This document shows positions 8,946-18,128 of a stretch of DNA of 64,000 nucleotides, piece by piece (position 1 is the first letter of the stretch; each line of letters opens with the position of its first letter). The notes beneath the pieces were generated by a model. It ran no database searches and was not told the origin of the DNA. It saw only the letters and a program-made list of their open reading frames with translations. A program made the position numbers and the translations under genes. Source of the DNA: Amycolatopsis sp. 195334CR (lineage in GTDB: Bacteria > Actinomycetota > Actinomycetes > Mycobacteriales > Pseudonocardiaceae); NCBI RefSeq assembly GCF_017309385.1, contig NZ_JAFJMJ010000002.1:1798001-1862000 (forward strand), in the 5' to 3' direction.

Positions 8946-9752
8946 GTGACGATGCCGCTGTACGCGTCGCCCGAGCAGCTGATGCGCGAGCGTTCCGAGC
9001 TCGCGCGCAAGGGCATTGCCAGGGGACGCAGTGTCGTGGTGCTGAAGTACGCCGGTGGCGTGCTGTTCGTGGCCGAGAACCCGTCGACGACGCTGCACAA
9101 GGTGTCCGAGATCTACGACCGCATCGGCTTCGCCGCGGTCGGCCGGTACAGCGAGTTCGAGAGCCTGCGCCGGGGCGGGATCAAGTACGTGGACCTGCAG
9201 GGGTACCAGTACGACCGGCGTGACGTGAACTCGCGGGCGCTGGCGAACGTCTACGCCCAGACCCTCGGCGCGATCTTCACCGACCAGCTCAAGCCGTACG
9301 AGGTGGAGATCTGCGTGGCCGAGGTGGGCGCGAGCCCGACCGAGGACCAGCTCTACCGGCTGACCTACGACGGGTCCATCGGCGACGAGCCGCGCTTCGT
9401 GGCGATGGGCGGCCAGACCGACCCGATCACCTCGAAGCTGAAGGACACCTACGAGGAGGGCCTCGAGCTGTCCGCCGCGGTGGCGGTGGCGGTGGCGGCC
9501 CTGCAGGCGAGCGCGCCGAACGCCTCGTCCTCGTCCTCGGCCACCAACGGTGGCGGCGGTGAGGTCGGCAAGCTGGAGGTCGCGGTGCTCGAGCGCGAGC
9601 GGCCGGGCCGGGCGTTCCGCCGGATCACCGGGGCCGCGCTGGAAGCACTGCTGCCCAAGCCGGAGCTGGCCGAGGAGTCCGAATCGGACCAGGCCGGGAA
9701 GTCCGATGAGGACGGCAAGCCGGACGAGCCAGGCGACGCCCCCAAGAAGTAG
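8946..9752 (+). CDS. prcA: 20S proteasome alpha subunit
   Basis: This non-catalytic subunit makes the outer rings and the gated pore to which Arc docks. The 268-residue protein starts at GTG 8946 ([20 protein letters not shown]). That N-terminal segment forms the gate and matches actinobacterial PrcA closely. The Ntn fold continues through [16 protein letters not shown] and [11 protein letters not shown]. The last 80 residues are a Ser/Ala/Gly-rich and acidic tail, probably disordered and variable among species. It ends the operon and is followed by a perfect bidirectional hairpin. Confidence 0.97.
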   Translation: MTMPLYASPEQLMRERSELARKGIARGRSVVVLKYAGGVLFVAENPSTTLHKVSEIYDRIGFAAVGRYSEFESLRRGGIKYVDLQGYQYDRRDVNSRALANVYAQTLGAIFTDQLKPYEVEICVAEVGASPTEDQLYRLTYDGSIGDEPRFVAMGGQTDPITSKLKDTYEEGLELSAAVAVAVAALQASAPNASSSSSATNGGGGEVGKLEVAVLERERPGRAFRRITGAALEALLPKPELAEESESDQAGKSDEDGKPDEPGDAPKK

Positions 9753-9758
9753 CCCGCT

Positions 9759-9817
9759 CACGCTGTGAATGTGGCTTTCACCGCGTCAGGCGCAGTGAAA
9801 GCCACATTCACAGCGTG
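9759..9817. terminator. Bidirectional 23-bp hairpin (repeat family copy 1)
   Basis: Arms 9759-9781 and 9795-9817 are perfect reverse complements with a 13-base spacer, lying between the convergent prcA and PAP2/DagK genes. The core GTGAATGTGGCTTTCAC recurs at 53526-53582 and, altered, at 53687-53743. It is therefore a member of a dispersed palindrome family used as terminators. Confidence 0.8.
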
Positions 9818-9820
9818 CTG

Positions 9821-11302
9821 CTAGAGGCGGTACAACGCCAGCGCGCTCGGCTGCGACTTGAAGACGAAGTGCGAGCCGAGCGGGCCGACCTCGCCGTCGG
9901 TGGCCACGCGGCGGTTGCCGTTGAGCAGCTTGACCTCCAGCTCCGGCACGTCGAACTCGCGGTAGACGTGGCTGGTGCCGAGCGTGTTGGTCAGCGCGGC
10001 GGCGAGGAACCGGGCGCGCGAGTACGGCACGTCGGCGCGCAGGTACCGCACGTCGAGCAGGCCGGTGTCCAGCGCGGGCCGGTGGGCCGGGGCGAAGCCC
10101 TTGGGGATGTACGGGCCGTTGCCGACGAAGATCAGCCAGACCGAGGTCCGCTGCCCGTTCAGCTCCACCTCCAGCGGCCTGGCCTTGCGCAGGCTGCGGG
10201 CCATGGCGATGGCCGCGGCGGGCCACTTCGGCAGCTTGTCCTGCAGCTTCTCGCGCATCCGGACCATCTCGGGGTACCCGCCGATGCTGGCCGTGTTGAC
10301 GAACCAGCGGCGGTCGCTGCCGGTCACCCCGTCCACGGTGACCTCGCCGAGGTCCATGCCGACCGCGGCACCCGCCTCGGTGGCCGCGTCGGCGTCCGGC
10401 ATGGACCGCACCCCGACGTCGCGGGCGAAGTGGTTGAGCGTGCCCGCCGGGATGAGCGCCAGCGGCAGCTTGTGCTCGGCGGCCACCGAGGCGACCGCGG
10501 CCACCGTGCCGTCACCACCGGCCACGCCGAGCGCGCGCACGGTGCCGCGGCGCTCGATCTCGGTGGCGAGCTGCTCGCGGATGTCGCGGTCGGCGTCCGG
10601 GTAGATGATGGTCGCCTTGGGCCAGGCGTACCGGACGTCCTCGGTGGGGTCCTGCCCGTCGATCCCGGACCGGGGGTTGACCAGTGCGAGCATGTCCTCG
10701 CCGTCCACCATCACCGGGGCTTCGGCGGGGTGCGCGGTGTCGCCGGGCACGGTCGGGTGCACCGGCCACCAGTGCCGGGTGGCGAAGGCCGCGCCGACGC
10801 CGATCAGCGCGCCCGCGCCGACGTCGCTTGGCCAGTGCACGCCGGTGTGCACGCGTGAGTAGGCCACCGCCGCCGCCACCGGCGCGATGGCCAGGCCGAG
10901 CACGGGGGACTCCATCGCCACGGCGGCGGTGAACGCGGCGGCCGAGGCGGAATGCCCGGACGGGAACGAGGACGACGTGGGCCGCTTGACCAGCCGCCGG
11001 TGCTCGGGCACCTCCTCGGCGGCCGGGCGGCGGCGCGGGAACAGCGGCTTGCCGATCAGGTTGGCGGTGAGGCTGGCGCCGCCGATGGCGACCACGCCGC
11101 GCATCGCCGCGCGCCTGCCGGTGCCCTTGCGGGAGGCGAGGACGGCCGCGACCACCCACCACAACCTGCCCTTGTTGGCGGACCGGGTCAGCGCCATCAG
11201 GGCGTGATCGGCGGAGGACCTGGGGAGCGCGGCGCTGCGGCGGACGAGGGCGCGGTCGGTCTCGCCGACCTGGCGCAGGGGGCGCTTGATGTGCCTGAAC
11301 AC
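9821..11302 (-). CDS. PAP2 phosphatase / diacylglycerol kinase fusion
   Basis: About 493 residues with two lipid-active domains. The N-terminal PAP2 domain has the three phosphatase motifs: [18 protein letters not shown] (catalytic His) and [12 protein letters not shown] (nucleophile His). The C-terminal half is a DAGK/sphingosine-kinase-type domain with [24 protein letters not shown] and TDGEVG. Together these could interconvert phosphorylated and free lipids at the membrane, with hydrophobic segments in the PAP2 part. The start is GTG 11302 or TTG 11311. The gene is divergent from pafA (79 bases apart). A separate dagK gene lies at 18128. Confidence 0.92.
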   Translation of the reverse strand: MFRHIKRPLRQVGETDRALVRRSAALPRSSADHALMALTRSANKGRLWWVVAAVLASRKGTGRRAAMRGVVAIGGASLTANLIGKPLFPRRRPAAEEVPEHRRLVKRPTSSSFPSGHSASAAAFTAAVAMESPVLGLAIAPVAAAVAYSRVHTGVHWPSDVGAGALIGVGAAFATRHWWPVHPTVPGDTAHPAEAPVMVDGEDMLALVNPRSGIDGQDPTEDVRYAWPKATIIYPDADRDIREQLATEIERRGTVRALGVAGGDGTVAAVASVAAEHKLPLALIPAGTLNHFARDVGVRSMPDADAATEAGAAVGMDLGEVTVDGVTGSDRRWFVNTASIGGYPEMVRMREKLQDKLPKWPAAAIAMARSLRKARPLEVELNGQRTSVWLIFVGNGPYIPKGFAPAHRPALDTGLLDVRYLRADVPYSRARFLAAALTNTLGTSHVYREFDVPELEVKLLNGNRRVATDGEVGPLGSHFVFKSQPSALALYRL

Positions 11303-11368
11303 GTGGTGCAACGTAACCGACGCAACGCCGACGCCCGAACGGCGCACCGACTTGGGGGCACTTGCGCA

Positions 11369-11374
11369 TACCCT
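11369..11374 (+). promoter_or_regulatory. -10 box TACCCT, leaderless start of pafA
   Basis: TACCCT lies 6 bases before the pafA ATG at 11381. The interval is only GGGGGC, too close to serve as a ribosome site. Confidence 0.5.
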
Positions 11375-11380
11375 GGGGGC

Positions 11381-12739
11381 ATGCAGCGGCGGATCTTTGG
11401 GATCGAGACAGAGTTCGGGGTGACCTGCACCTTCCACGGACAGCGCAGGTTGTCGCCGGACGAAGTGGCCAGGTACCTGTTCCGGCGGGTGGTTTCGTGG
11501 GGGCGTTCGTCCAACGTGTTCCTGTCGAACGGCTCGCGGCTCTACCTGGACGTCGGGTCCCACCCGGAGTACGCGACGGCCGAGTGCGACGACCTCACGC
11601 AGCTGGTCACGCACGACAAGGCGGGCGAGCGCATCCTCGAGGACCTGCTGGTCGACGCCGAGCGCAGGCTGGGTGACGAGGGCATCGGCGGCGACATCTT
11701 CCTGTTCAAGAACAACACCGACTCGGCGGGCAACTCCTACGGCTGCCACGAGAACTACCTGGTCACCCGGGCCGGGGAGTTCTCCAGGATCGCCGACGTG
11801 CTGCTGCCGTTCCTGGTCACCCGGCAGCTGATCTGCGGGGCGGGCAAGGTGCTGCAGACCCCGCGGGGCGCGGTGTACTGCCTGTCCCAGCGCGCCGAGC
11901 ACATCTGGGAGGGTGTGTCGAGCGCCACAACGCGGTCGCGGCCGATCATCAACACCCGCGACGAGCCGCACGCCGACGCCGAGCGCTACCGCAGGCTGCA
12001 CGTCATCGTCGGCGACTCCAACATGGCCGAGCCGACCACCCTGCTCAAGGTGGGCGCGGCGAACCTGGTGCTGGAGATGATCGAGCAGGGGGTGCAGTTC
12101 CGCGACTTCACCCTGGACAACCCGATCCGGGCGATCCGCGAGATCAGCCACGACCTGACCGGGCGGCGCCAGGTGCGCCTGGCCGGCGGGCGCGAGGCCT
12201 CGGCGCTGGAGATCCAGCGCGAGTACTACGCGCGGGCGGCCCAGCACGTGAAGACCAACGGCTCGGGCGCCACCGCCGAGCGCGTGGTGGAGCTGTGGGG
12301 CCGCGCGCTGGACGCGGTCGAGACGCAGGACTTCTCGAAGATCGACACCGAGATCGACTGGGCGATCAAGCACCGGCTGGTGGAGCGGTACCGGGCCAAG
12401 CACGACCTGGACCTGTCCAGCCCGCGGATCGCCCAGCTCGACCTGGCCTACCACGACATCCGGCGCGGTCGCGGCATCTTCGACCTGCTGCAGCGCAAGG
12501 GCCTGGTCCGCCGGGTGACCGACGACGGCGAGATCGAGCTGGCCAAGGACACCCCGCCGCAGACCACCCGGGCCAAGCTGCGCGGGGACTTCATCGCCGC
12601 CGCGCAGGCCGCCCAGCGCGACTTCACCGTGGACTGGGTGCACCTGAAGCTGAACGACCAGGCGCAGCGGACCGTGCTGTGCAAGGACCCGTTCCGCGCG
12701 GTGGACGAGCGGGTGGAACGGCTCATTAGTTCGCTGTGA
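11381..12739 (+). CDS. pafA: Pup-protein ligase
   Basis: PafA phosphorylates the C-terminal Glu of Pup with ATP and transfers it to substrate lysines. The 452-residue protein has the carboxylate-amine ligase fold shared with Dop. It starts [14 protein letters not shown], with the metal-binding Glu in ETEFG. It lacks the Dop loop. [37 protein letters not shown] and [19 protein letters not shown] are the conserved active-site segments. The start is fixed by family alignment and by a TACCCT box. A 14-bp hairpin follows. Confidence 0.97.
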   Translation: MQRRIFGIETEFGVTCTFHGQRRLSPDEVARYLFRRVVSWGRSSNVFLSNGSRLYLDVGSHPEYATAECDDLTQLVTHDKAGERILEDLLVDAERRLGDEGIGGDIFLFKNNTDSAGNSYGCHENYLVTRAGEFSRIADVLLPFLVTRQLICGAGKVLQTPRGAVYCLSQRAEHIWEGVSSATTRSRPIINTRDEPHADAERYRRLHVIVGDSNMAEPTTLLKVGAANLVLEMIEQGVQFRDFTLDNPIRAIREISHDLTGRRQVRLAGGREASALEIQREYYARAAQHVKTNGSGATAERVVELWGRALDAVETQDFSKIDTEIDWAIKHRLVERYRAKHDLDLSSPRIAQLDLAYHDIRRGRGIFDLLQRKGLVRRVTDDGEIELAKDTPPQTTRAKLRGDFIAAAQAAQRDFTVDWVHLKLNDQAQRTVLCKDPFRAVDERVERLISSL

Positions 12740-12745
12740 CAGCAC

Positions 12746-12794
12746 GATGAGCGGGGCCGGGCTCGCCGGGCAAGCGAGCGCGGCCCCGCTCATC
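12746..12794. terminator. Hairpin between pafA and a convergent gene
   Basis: Outer arms 12746-12759 and 12781-12794 are perfect 14-bp complements. An inner GCTCGC/GCGAGC stem (12761-12766, 12774-12779) extends the structure. It probably terminates pafA and possibly the opposing membrane-protein gene. Confidence 0.75.
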
Positions 12795-12849
12795 GGTAAC
12801 GGCGACGGCCGGGCGGGGGCGCGGGATGAGCGGGCCCGGCCGCGCCGGG

Positions 12850-13260
12850 TCAGGCGCCGCGGCGGAACGCGGGGATGACCACGGCGCCGACCACGATGTG
12901 CAGCAGGGCGAGCGTGACGCGCGCGTCCACCGGTCCGCTCGCGAGCAGCGGGCTGGCCAGCGAAAGCACCATCACCGCGGCCGCGACGAACGTCCACACC
13001 CGGCCCTTGCCGCGGCGTTCGAGCAGGGCCAGCAGGCCCCAGCCGACCAGGGATACCGCCACCGTGGCGATCAGGATGGCCACCAGGTCCACGGTCTGCG
13101 GCGCGGTGCCGCCGATGCTGGTCACGGTCAGGTCCACGCCGAGCACCGGGACGGCGAGCGTCCAGACCAGCGACACGGCGATGGCGGCGGCGGCGATCCC
13201 GCCGGCCCGGGTGAGCGCCTTGGACCCGCTCCGGGTCGGCTGCGCGGCGGAAGTGGTCAT
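12850..13260 (-). CDS. Four-helix membrane protein, DUF6069-like
   Basis: A 136-residue integral membrane protein with four predicted transmembrane helices: ALTRAGGIAAAAIAVSLVWT, VDLVAILIATVAVSLVGWGL, WTFVAAAVMVLSLASPLL and LALLHIVVGAVVIPAF. The N-terminus is short, polar and cytoplasmic. Length, helix count and the L-ALLHxxVG-VIP ending resemble the actinobacterial DUF6069 family, whose role is not known. The start ATG is at 13260. It is divergent from the propeller gene at 13410 and convergent with pafA. It has no evident link to pupylation and may be an insertion between pafA and pafB. Confidence 0.7.
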   Translation of the reverse strand: MTTSAAQPTRSGSKALTRAGGIAAAAIAVSLVWTLAVPVLGVDLTVTSIGGTAPQTVDLVAILIATVAVSLVGWGLLALLERRGKGRVWTFVAAAVMVLSLASPLLASGPVDARVTLALLHIVVGAVVIPAFRRGA

Positions 13261-13409
13261 CACGGCCTCCTGAGGGGTAACGCCGGGTTCATTTCGCACC
13301 ATATGGCCGTCGCGGCGGCCGCACTTCAACTGTTTGGTTGATGCCGCCCGCTTTGCGCGGGCCGTGGTGATCTGGTAACCACCTACCGCCGATCCGATGG
13401 GGGTCCCGC

Positions 13410-14444
13410 ATGCGCAAGTCCCGCCTGGCCGTTCTCGCCGCTCTCGTCTTGACCGTCTCGGGGGCGCCCGCCGCCGTCGCCGACGGGCCGCCGGCCTGGC
13501 GGCTGACCCCAACGGGCGTGACCGCCCAGCTGCGCGGCCTCGACGCGGTCAGCGCGAAGGTGGCCTGGGCCAGCGGCAGCAAGGGCACCGTGCTGCGCAC
13601 CACCGACGGTGGCGGTTCGTGGCAGCAGGTCGCGCCCCCGGGCACGGCGACGCTGGACTTCCGCGACATCGAGGCCTTCGACGAGCGGCGCGCGGTGGTG
13701 ATGTCGGCGGGCACCGGCCCGGCGGCGAAGATCTACCGCACCGACGACGGGGGCGCGAGCTGGCGGTTGTCCTTCGACAACCCCGACGAGCGCGCCTTCT
13801 ACGACTGCGTCTCGTTCTTCGACCACCGGCGCGGGCTGGCGATGAGCGATCCGGTGGACGGGCGCTTCCGCATCCTGTCCACTGAGGACGGTGGACGGAG
13901 CTGGGCCGAGGTGCCGCCGGAAGGCCTGCCGCCCGCGTTGCCCGCCGAGGCCGGGTTCGCCGCGAGCGGCCAGTGCCTGACCACCGAGGGACCGAAGGAC
14001 GCCTGGTTCGGCACCGGCGGGGACGCCGCGGCGCGGGTGTTCCACTCGCGCGACGGCGGCCGGACGTGGTCGGTCAGCGAGACGCCGTTGCTGAGCAGCC
14101 CGTCGGCCGGGGTGTTCGCGCTCGGCTTCCGTGACCGGCTGCGCGGCGTCGCGATCGGCGGCGACTACGCCAAGCCGGGCGATCCGGTGCCCGCGCTGGC
14201 GCTGACCGGGGACGGCGGGCGCAGCTGGGAGCGGCCGGTCGCGCCGCCGGTGGGGTACCGCTCGGGCGTGGCGTGGCGGCACCACACGCTGCTGGCCGTC
14301 GGCCCAACGGGCAGCGACTACAGCACCGACGGCGGCAGGCACTGGACTTCGTTCGACAGCGGCAGCTTCGACACCGTCGACTGCACGCCGCGCGGAGCCT
14401 GCTGGGCCTCGGGCGCCGGCGGCCGCGCCGCCAAACTCGGCTGA
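13410..14444 (+). CDS. Secreted beta-propeller protein (BNR / Ycf48-like)
   Basis: A 344-residue exported protein. A Sec signal (about 1-24, ending AAVADG) precedes a six- or seven-bladed propeller built from Asp-box repeats: TTDGGGSW, TDDGGASW, TEDGGRSW, SRDGGRTW, TGDGGRSW and STDGGRHW. The pattern is that of the sialidase/Ycf48-like superfamily often labelled oxidoreductase, but no sialidase arginine triad or other catalytic set is seen. A binding or scaffolding role outside the membrane is as likely as an enzymatic one. Single Cys pairs near VSFFD and CTPRGACW may form disulfides. Confidence 0.8.
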   Translation: MRKSRLAVLAALVLTVSGAPAAVADGPPAWRLTPTGVTAQLRGLDAVSAKVAWASGSKGTVLRTTDGGGSWQQVAPPGTATLDFRDIEAFDERRAVVMSAGTGPAAKIYRTDDGGASWRLSFDNPDERAFYDCVSFFDHRRGLAMSDPVDGRFRILSTEDGGRSWAEVPPEGLPPALPAEAGFAASGQCLTTEGPKDAWFGTGGDAAARVFHSRDGGRTWSVSETPLLSSPSAGVFALGFRDRLRGVAIGGDYAKPGDPVPALALTGDGGRSWERPVAPPVGYRSGVAWRHHTLLAVGPTGSDYSTDGGRHWTSFDSGSFDTVDCTPRGACWASGAGGRAAKLG

Positions 14445-14506
14445 CGCCCACACGGCGCGCGGGGCGCGAGGGGGCGGACCTCACCAACGGGTGCCGGGCG
14501 GCGGGC

Positions 14507-14512
14507 TACTGT
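14507..14512 (+). promoter_or_regulatory. -10 box TACTGT, leaderless start of pafB
   Basis: TACTGT lies 6 bases before the pafB GTG at 14519. It supports that start over any upstream in-frame codon. Confidence 0.5.
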
Positions 14513-14518
14513 GTCCGG

Positions 14519-15502
14519 GTGTCCACCGCCCGCGCCGAGCGCCTGGTGAATCTGGTGCTCGCCCTGCTCGCCACCCGGCAGTACCTGACCGCCGAGCGGA
14601 TTCGCGGCATCGTGCCCGGTTACGCCGATGCCGCGACCGAAGACGCCTTCTTCCGGATGTTCGAGCGGGACAAGACCGAACTGCGCGAGCTGGGCATCCC
14701 GCTGGAGACCGGGCGCAACTCCGGGTTCGACCCGGTCGAGGGCTACCGGATCGCCCGCCGCGACTACGAGCTCGGCGAGATCGACCTCGCCCCGGACGAG
14801 GCCGCCGCGGTGGCGCTCGCGGTGCGCCTGTGGGACTCCCCGGAGCTGACCGGCCAGGCGCAGGCCGCGCTGGTGAAGCTGCGGGCCGCCGGGGTCGAGG
14901 TGGACCAGCAGGCGCAGCCGGTGGTCGAGCCGCGCGTGCGCACCGAGCCCGCGTTCTCCCCGCTGCTGGCCGCGGTGCAGGCCGGGCGGCCGGTGAAGTT
15001 CGAGTACCGCCGCAGCGACTCCCCGGAACGCCTGCTGCGCACCGTCGAACCGTGGGGCGTGATCTCCTGGAAGGCGCGCTGGTACGTGGTCGGGTTCGAC
15101 CGCGACCGCCGCGCCACCCGCTGCTTCCGGCTGTCCAGGATCAGCGGTGAGGTGCGGGCCTTCGGCAAGGCGGGCGAGGTCCGCCGCCCGGAGAACGTGA
15201 ACCTGCTGGAGTACGTGGCCGGTTCGGCCGGTCCGGAGCCGAGCCCGACCACCCCGGCGCTGCTGTGGGTGGCCGACCAGCGCGCCGCCGGGGTGCGGCG
15301 GCGGGCGAAGCCGGTGGACCGGATGACCGTGGACGGCATCGACGGCGACGTGATGGAGATCGAGCTGTACTACCCGGAAAGCGCCGCCGACTGGATCGCC
15401 GGGCACGCGCCCGACGTGCTGGTGCTCGAACCGGACGTGCTGGCCAAGGCGGTCCGGGGCAGGCTGGAGGCGATCGCGCACGGGATCGGGGCGGGCCGGT
15501 GA
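14519..15502 (+). CDS. pafB: WYL transcriptional activator PafB
   Basis: PafB partners PafC as the activator of the LexA-independent DNA damage response in actinobacteria. The 327-residue protein has an N-terminal helix-turn-helix (ARAERLVNLVLALLATRQYL.. then IRGIVPGY), a central WYL domain (PVKFEYRRSDSP, then WKARWYVVGFDRDR, in which WYL reads WYV) and a C-terminal WCX segment. The GTG at 14519 follows a TACTGT box by 6 bases. The stop overlaps the GTG of pafC by four bases, so the two are translationally coupled, as expected for a heterodimer. Confidence 0.95.
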   Translation: MSTARAERLVNLVLALLATRQYLTAERIRGIVPGYADAATEDAFFRMFERDKTELRELGIPLETGRNSGFDPVEGYRIARRDYELGEIDLAPDEAAAVALAVRLWDSPELTGQAQAALVKLRAAGVEVDQQAQPVVEPRVRTEPAFSPLLAAVQAGRPVKFEYRRSDSPERLLRTVEPWGVISWKARWYVVGFDRDRRATRCFRLSRISGEVRAFGKAGEVRRPENVNLLEYVAGSAGPEPSPTTPALLWVADQRAAGVRRRAKPVDRMTVDGIDGDVMEIELYYPESAADWIAGHAPDVLVLEPDVLAKAVRGRLEAIAHGIGAGR

Positions 15503-16473
15503 GCCGGGGTTCCACCGAGCGCATGCCGCGGCTGCTGGCGCTGGTCCCGTACCTGCTGGCCCGGCCGGGCATCGAGATCGCCGAGGCCGCGCGCGACTTC
15601 GGGGTCAGCCCCCGCCAGCTGCGCAAGGACCTCGAACTGCTGTGGATGTGCGGGCTGCCCGGCTACGGCCCCGGCGACCTGATCGACCTGTCCTTCGCCG
15701 GCGAGACGGTCACCGTCACCTTCGACGCGGGCATGCGCCGCCCGCTGCGGCTGACCGGGTCCGAGGCCACCTCGATGCTGGTCGCCCTGCGTGCGCTGGC
15801 GGAAACCCCCGGGGTGGTCGATAGCGACGCGGTCAACCGCGCCATCGCCAAGATCGAGGCGGCGGCGGGGGAGGCCCGGCCGTCCGGCGTGGTGGTCGGC
15901 ACCGGGGTGCGCGAGGCGGAGAACACCGCCCGCGCCCGCCGCACGGTCAGCGAGGCGCTCAAGGCGCGCAAGGCGCTGCGGCTGCGCTACTACACCGCGT
16001 CGAAGGACCAGATCACCGAGCGCACGGTCGACCCGATGCGCGTGCTGATCGTGCAGACCTTCGGCTACCTGGAGGCCTGGTGCCGCCGCGCCGAGGGCGT
16101 GCGGTTGTTCCGGCTGGACCGCATCGACGGCGCCGAGGTGCTCGACGAGCCGGCGGCGCCGCCGCCGGAGGCCCGGCCCACCGACCTCTCGCACGGCGTG
16201 TTCGCCGAACGGCCCGGCCAGGGCGAGGCCGATCTGGTGCTCGACCGCGACCTGCGCTGGGTGGCCGAGTACTACCCGTGCGAGGAGCTGGCGGAGCTGG
16301 ACGGCGGCAGGCTGCGCGTCCGGATGCGCTACGGCGACGAGTCCTGGATGGTGCGCCTGGTGCTCGGCCTCGGCGGCGGGGCGCGGGTGGAGCGGCCGGA
16401 GGAACTCGCTTCAGCTGTTCGCCGCCGCGCCGCCGAAGGGCTGGCCAGGGCGCGTCACCTGCCGGCCACCTGA
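15499..16473 (+). CDS. pafC: WYL transcriptional activator PafC
   Basis: This is the second half of the PafBC activator, 324 residues. An N-terminal winged HTH (PRLLALVPYLLARPG..AARDFGVSPRQLRKDL) is followed by a WYL domain (ALRLRYYTASKDQ..RTVDPM then LEAWCRRAEGVRLFRLDRI, the WYL tryptophan region reading EAW) and a WCX domain (AEYYPCEELAEL). WYL domains are thought to sense a nucleic-acid ligand, here probably single-stranded DNA. The GTG start overlaps the pafB stop as GTGA. Confidence 0.95.
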   Translation: MSRGSTERMPRLLALVPYLLARPGIEIAEAARDFGVSPRQLRKDLELLWMCGLPGYGPGDLIDLSFAGETVTVTFDAGMRRPLRLTGSEATSMLVALRALAETPGVVDSDAVNRAIAKIEAAAGEARPSGVVVGTGVREAENTARARRTVSEALKARKALRLRYYTASKDQITERTVDPMRVLIVQTFGYLEAWCRRAEGVRLFRLDRIDGAEVLDEPAAPPPEARPTDLSHGVFAERPGQGEADLVLDRDLRWVAEYYPCEELAELDGGRLRVRMRYGDESWMVRLVLGLGGGARVERPEELASAVRRRAAEGLARARHLPAT

Positions 16474-16479
16474 TTCCAG

Positions 16480-16485
16480 TACGGT
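16480..16485 (+). promoter_or_regulatory. -10 box TACGGT ahead of the tat gene cluster
   Basis: TACGGT lies 7 bases before the GTG at 16493. It suggests a leaderless internal promoter for the small membrane gene and tatA. Confidence 0.5.
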
Positions 16486-16492
16486 TGTCCTC

Positions 16493-16717
16493 GTGTCCTA
16501 CATGCTGAGCATCGTGCTCGTGGTGATCGGGCTCGTCCTGCTCGCGGCCGTGGCGATTCGCCTGCGTCGAGGCTTGCGCACGCTCCGTCGCACCACCAGC
16601 ATGGTGACTACGGCTGCCGGTGACCGTGCTGGTTTGCTGCGGGCGCGGTCGGCCGCGCTCGGAGTCGCCTTCGCGCAAAGGCGAGGCCCGCGTAAGATCC
16701 ACACGATAGAGCGATAG
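16493..16717 (+). CDS. Small single-pass membrane protein
   Basis: A 74-residue protein with one N-terminal transmembrane helix ([20 protein letters not shown]), then a strongly basic cytoplasmic segment rich in Arg ([21 protein letters not shown]). The gene ends 11 bases before tatA and starts 19 bases after pafC. Position and topology suggest a protein acting with the Tat translocase or at the membrane surface, but there is no direct evidence. It has no recognisable domain. Confidence 0.75.
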   Translation: MSYMLSIVLVVIGLVLLAAVAIRLRRGLRTLRRTTSMVTTAAGDRAGLLRARSAALGVAFAQRRGPRKIHTIER

Positions 16718-16728
16718 GGAGGCCAGAG

Positions 16729-17052
16729 ATGAACGCTCTGCAGCCGTGGCACCTGATCATCCTGGTTTTGGTCGTCGTCCTGCTGTTCGGTGCCAAGCGC
16801 CTGCCGGACGCGGCGCGGTCGATCGGCAAGTCGATGAAGATCTTCAAGGCCGAGACCAAGGACCTCAAGGACAAGGACGCGCCGGAGGCGCAGGCCGAGA
16901 CCGCCACCCCGGCCACCGAGGCCAAGGCGCTGCCGCAGACCCCGGCGGGCACCGACAAGCAGGTCGCCGACCTGCAGCGGCAGCTCGACGAGCTGAAGAA
17001 GCAGCAGCCGGCCACCACCCCGTCGGACAACACGCCGAAGAGCGCGGGCTGA
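16729..17052 (+). CDS. tatA: Sec-independent protein translocase TatA
   Basis: TatA forms the protein-conducting assembly for folded, twin-arginine substrates. The 107-residue protein has the short N-terminal membrane helix ([29 protein letters not shown]), including the FG hinge before the amphipathic helix. A long charged and Ala/Thr/Pro-rich tail ending in coiled-coil-like [14 protein letters not shown] follows. The ATG at 16729 has a GGGAGGCCAGAG ribosome site. No tatB is present in this window; in actinobacteria it is usually elsewhere. A substrate with an RRRF Tat motif is encoded at 47005-47808. Confidence 0.95.
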   Translation: MNALQPWHLIILVLVVVLLFGAKRLPDAARSIGKSMKIFKAETKDLKDKDAPEAQAETATPATEAKALPQTPAGTDKQVADLQRQLDELKKQQPATTPSDNTPKSAG

Positions 17053-17062
17053 CGCCGCGCGC

Positions 17063-17101
17063 GCGTGGCACCGGCGGAGGCCGCCGTTCGCGGTGCCACG
17101 C
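17063..17101. terminator. Hairpin between tatA and tatC
   Basis: Arms 17063-17073 and 17091-17101 are perfect 11-bp complements in the 107-base gap. It may cut tatC transcription relative to tatA, giving the usual excess of TatA, or stabilise the upstream message. Confidence 0.55.
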
Positions 17102-17159
17102 CGGTGCTGTCCCGTACTTTCTCCAGTCCCTGTTGTAGCGCAGAAGAACGGACCCCGTA

Positions 17160-18128
17160 GTGGCGGACGAGGGCACCACCCGCAGGAGCAAGCGGCGCCG
17201 GCGGAGCCGCCGGCACAACCCCGACGGCACGATGACGCTCATCGAGCACATCTACGAGTTCCGCAGGCGGCTCGGGTACGCGCTGCTGGCCATCCTCGGC
17301 GGCGGTGTCTTCGGGTTCATCTGGTTCGCGGTCAAGCTCGGGCCGATCCCGTCCCTCGGTGACATCATCACCGCCCCGTACTGCGCATTGCCCGCCGACG
17401 TGCGGATCGAGTTCCAGGACCGCGGCTGCACGCTGCTGCAGACCCAGCCGTTCGAAGCCTTCATGATCCAGTTGAAGGTGGGCATCGTGGCCGGCATGGT
17501 GCTGGTCGCGCCGCTGTGGCTGTACCAGCTGTGGGCGTTCATCGCGCCGGGCCTGTACTCGAAGGAACGCAAGTACGCGATGACCTTCGTCGGCTTCGCG
17601 AGCATCCTGTTCGCGGCCGGCGCCTACCTCGCGTTCTTCCTCATCCCCGGGGCGCTGGCGCTGCTCGTCGGCTTCGGTGGCGACGAGTTCGCCACCGCGC
17701 TGGCCGGTGACAAGTACATCTCGTTCGTGCTCTCGCTGCTGCTCATCTTCGGCGTCAGCTTCGAACTGCCGCTGCTGATCGTGATGCTGAACCAGGTGGG
17801 CGTGCTCAAGTACGCCCAGCTGAAGAAGTGGCGCCGCGGCATCATCTTCGCCTTGTTCGTCTTCGCCGCCTTCGCCACGCCGGGCAACGACCCGTTCTCC
17901 ATGCTGGCGCTGGCCGGGGCGCTGACCCTGCTCTGCGAGGTGGCCATCCAGATCTCGCGGTTCCACGACCGCAAGCTGGACAAGGTCCGCCAGGACGAGG
18001 GCTGGGACCAGCTCGACGACGACGAGGCCGCGCCCTTCGAGTACACGCCGAGCAGCATCGACGAGCCGGAGCCGGTGCCCGCCGACAAGGGCAAGCGCGG
18101 CAAGTCGGCCACGGACGACATCACGTAG
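17160..18128 (+). CDS. tatC: Sec-independent protein translocase TatC
   Basis: TatC is the membrane receptor for twin-arginine signal peptides. The 322-residue protein has a basic N-terminus (KRRRRSRR), the hallmark MTLIEHIYEFRRRL and six transmembrane segments, with FEAFMIQLKVGIV containing the conserved TatC Glu. A long acidic and then basic C-terminal tail (from about residue 280) is typical of actinobacteria. The GTG at 17160 is the start. The stop shares one base with the dagK start (TAGTG), so the two are coupled. Confidence 0.96.
   Translation: MADEGTTRRSKRRRRSRRHNPDGTMTLIEHIYEFRRRLGYALLAILGGGVFGFIWFAVKLGPIPSLGDIITAPYCALPADVRIEFQDRGCTLLQTQPFEAFMIQLKVGIVAGMVLVAPLWLYQLWAFIAPGLYSKERKYAMTFVGFASILFAAGAYLAFFLIPGALALLVGFGGDEFATALAGDKYISFVLSLLLIFGVSFELPLLIVMLNQVGVLKYAQLKKWRRGIIFALFVFAAFATPGNDPFSMLALAGALTLLCEVAIQISRFHDRKLDKVRQDEGWDQLDDDEAAPFEYTPSSIDEPEPVPADKGKRGKSATDDIT

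Noticed and set aside
9821..12997. A very long minus-strand open frame running through pafA
   Set aside because: Only the part up to about 11302 has PAP2 and DAGK motifs. The rest is the antisense of pafA, with the Arg/Gly/Ala-rich composition of a shadow frame in GC-rich DNA.
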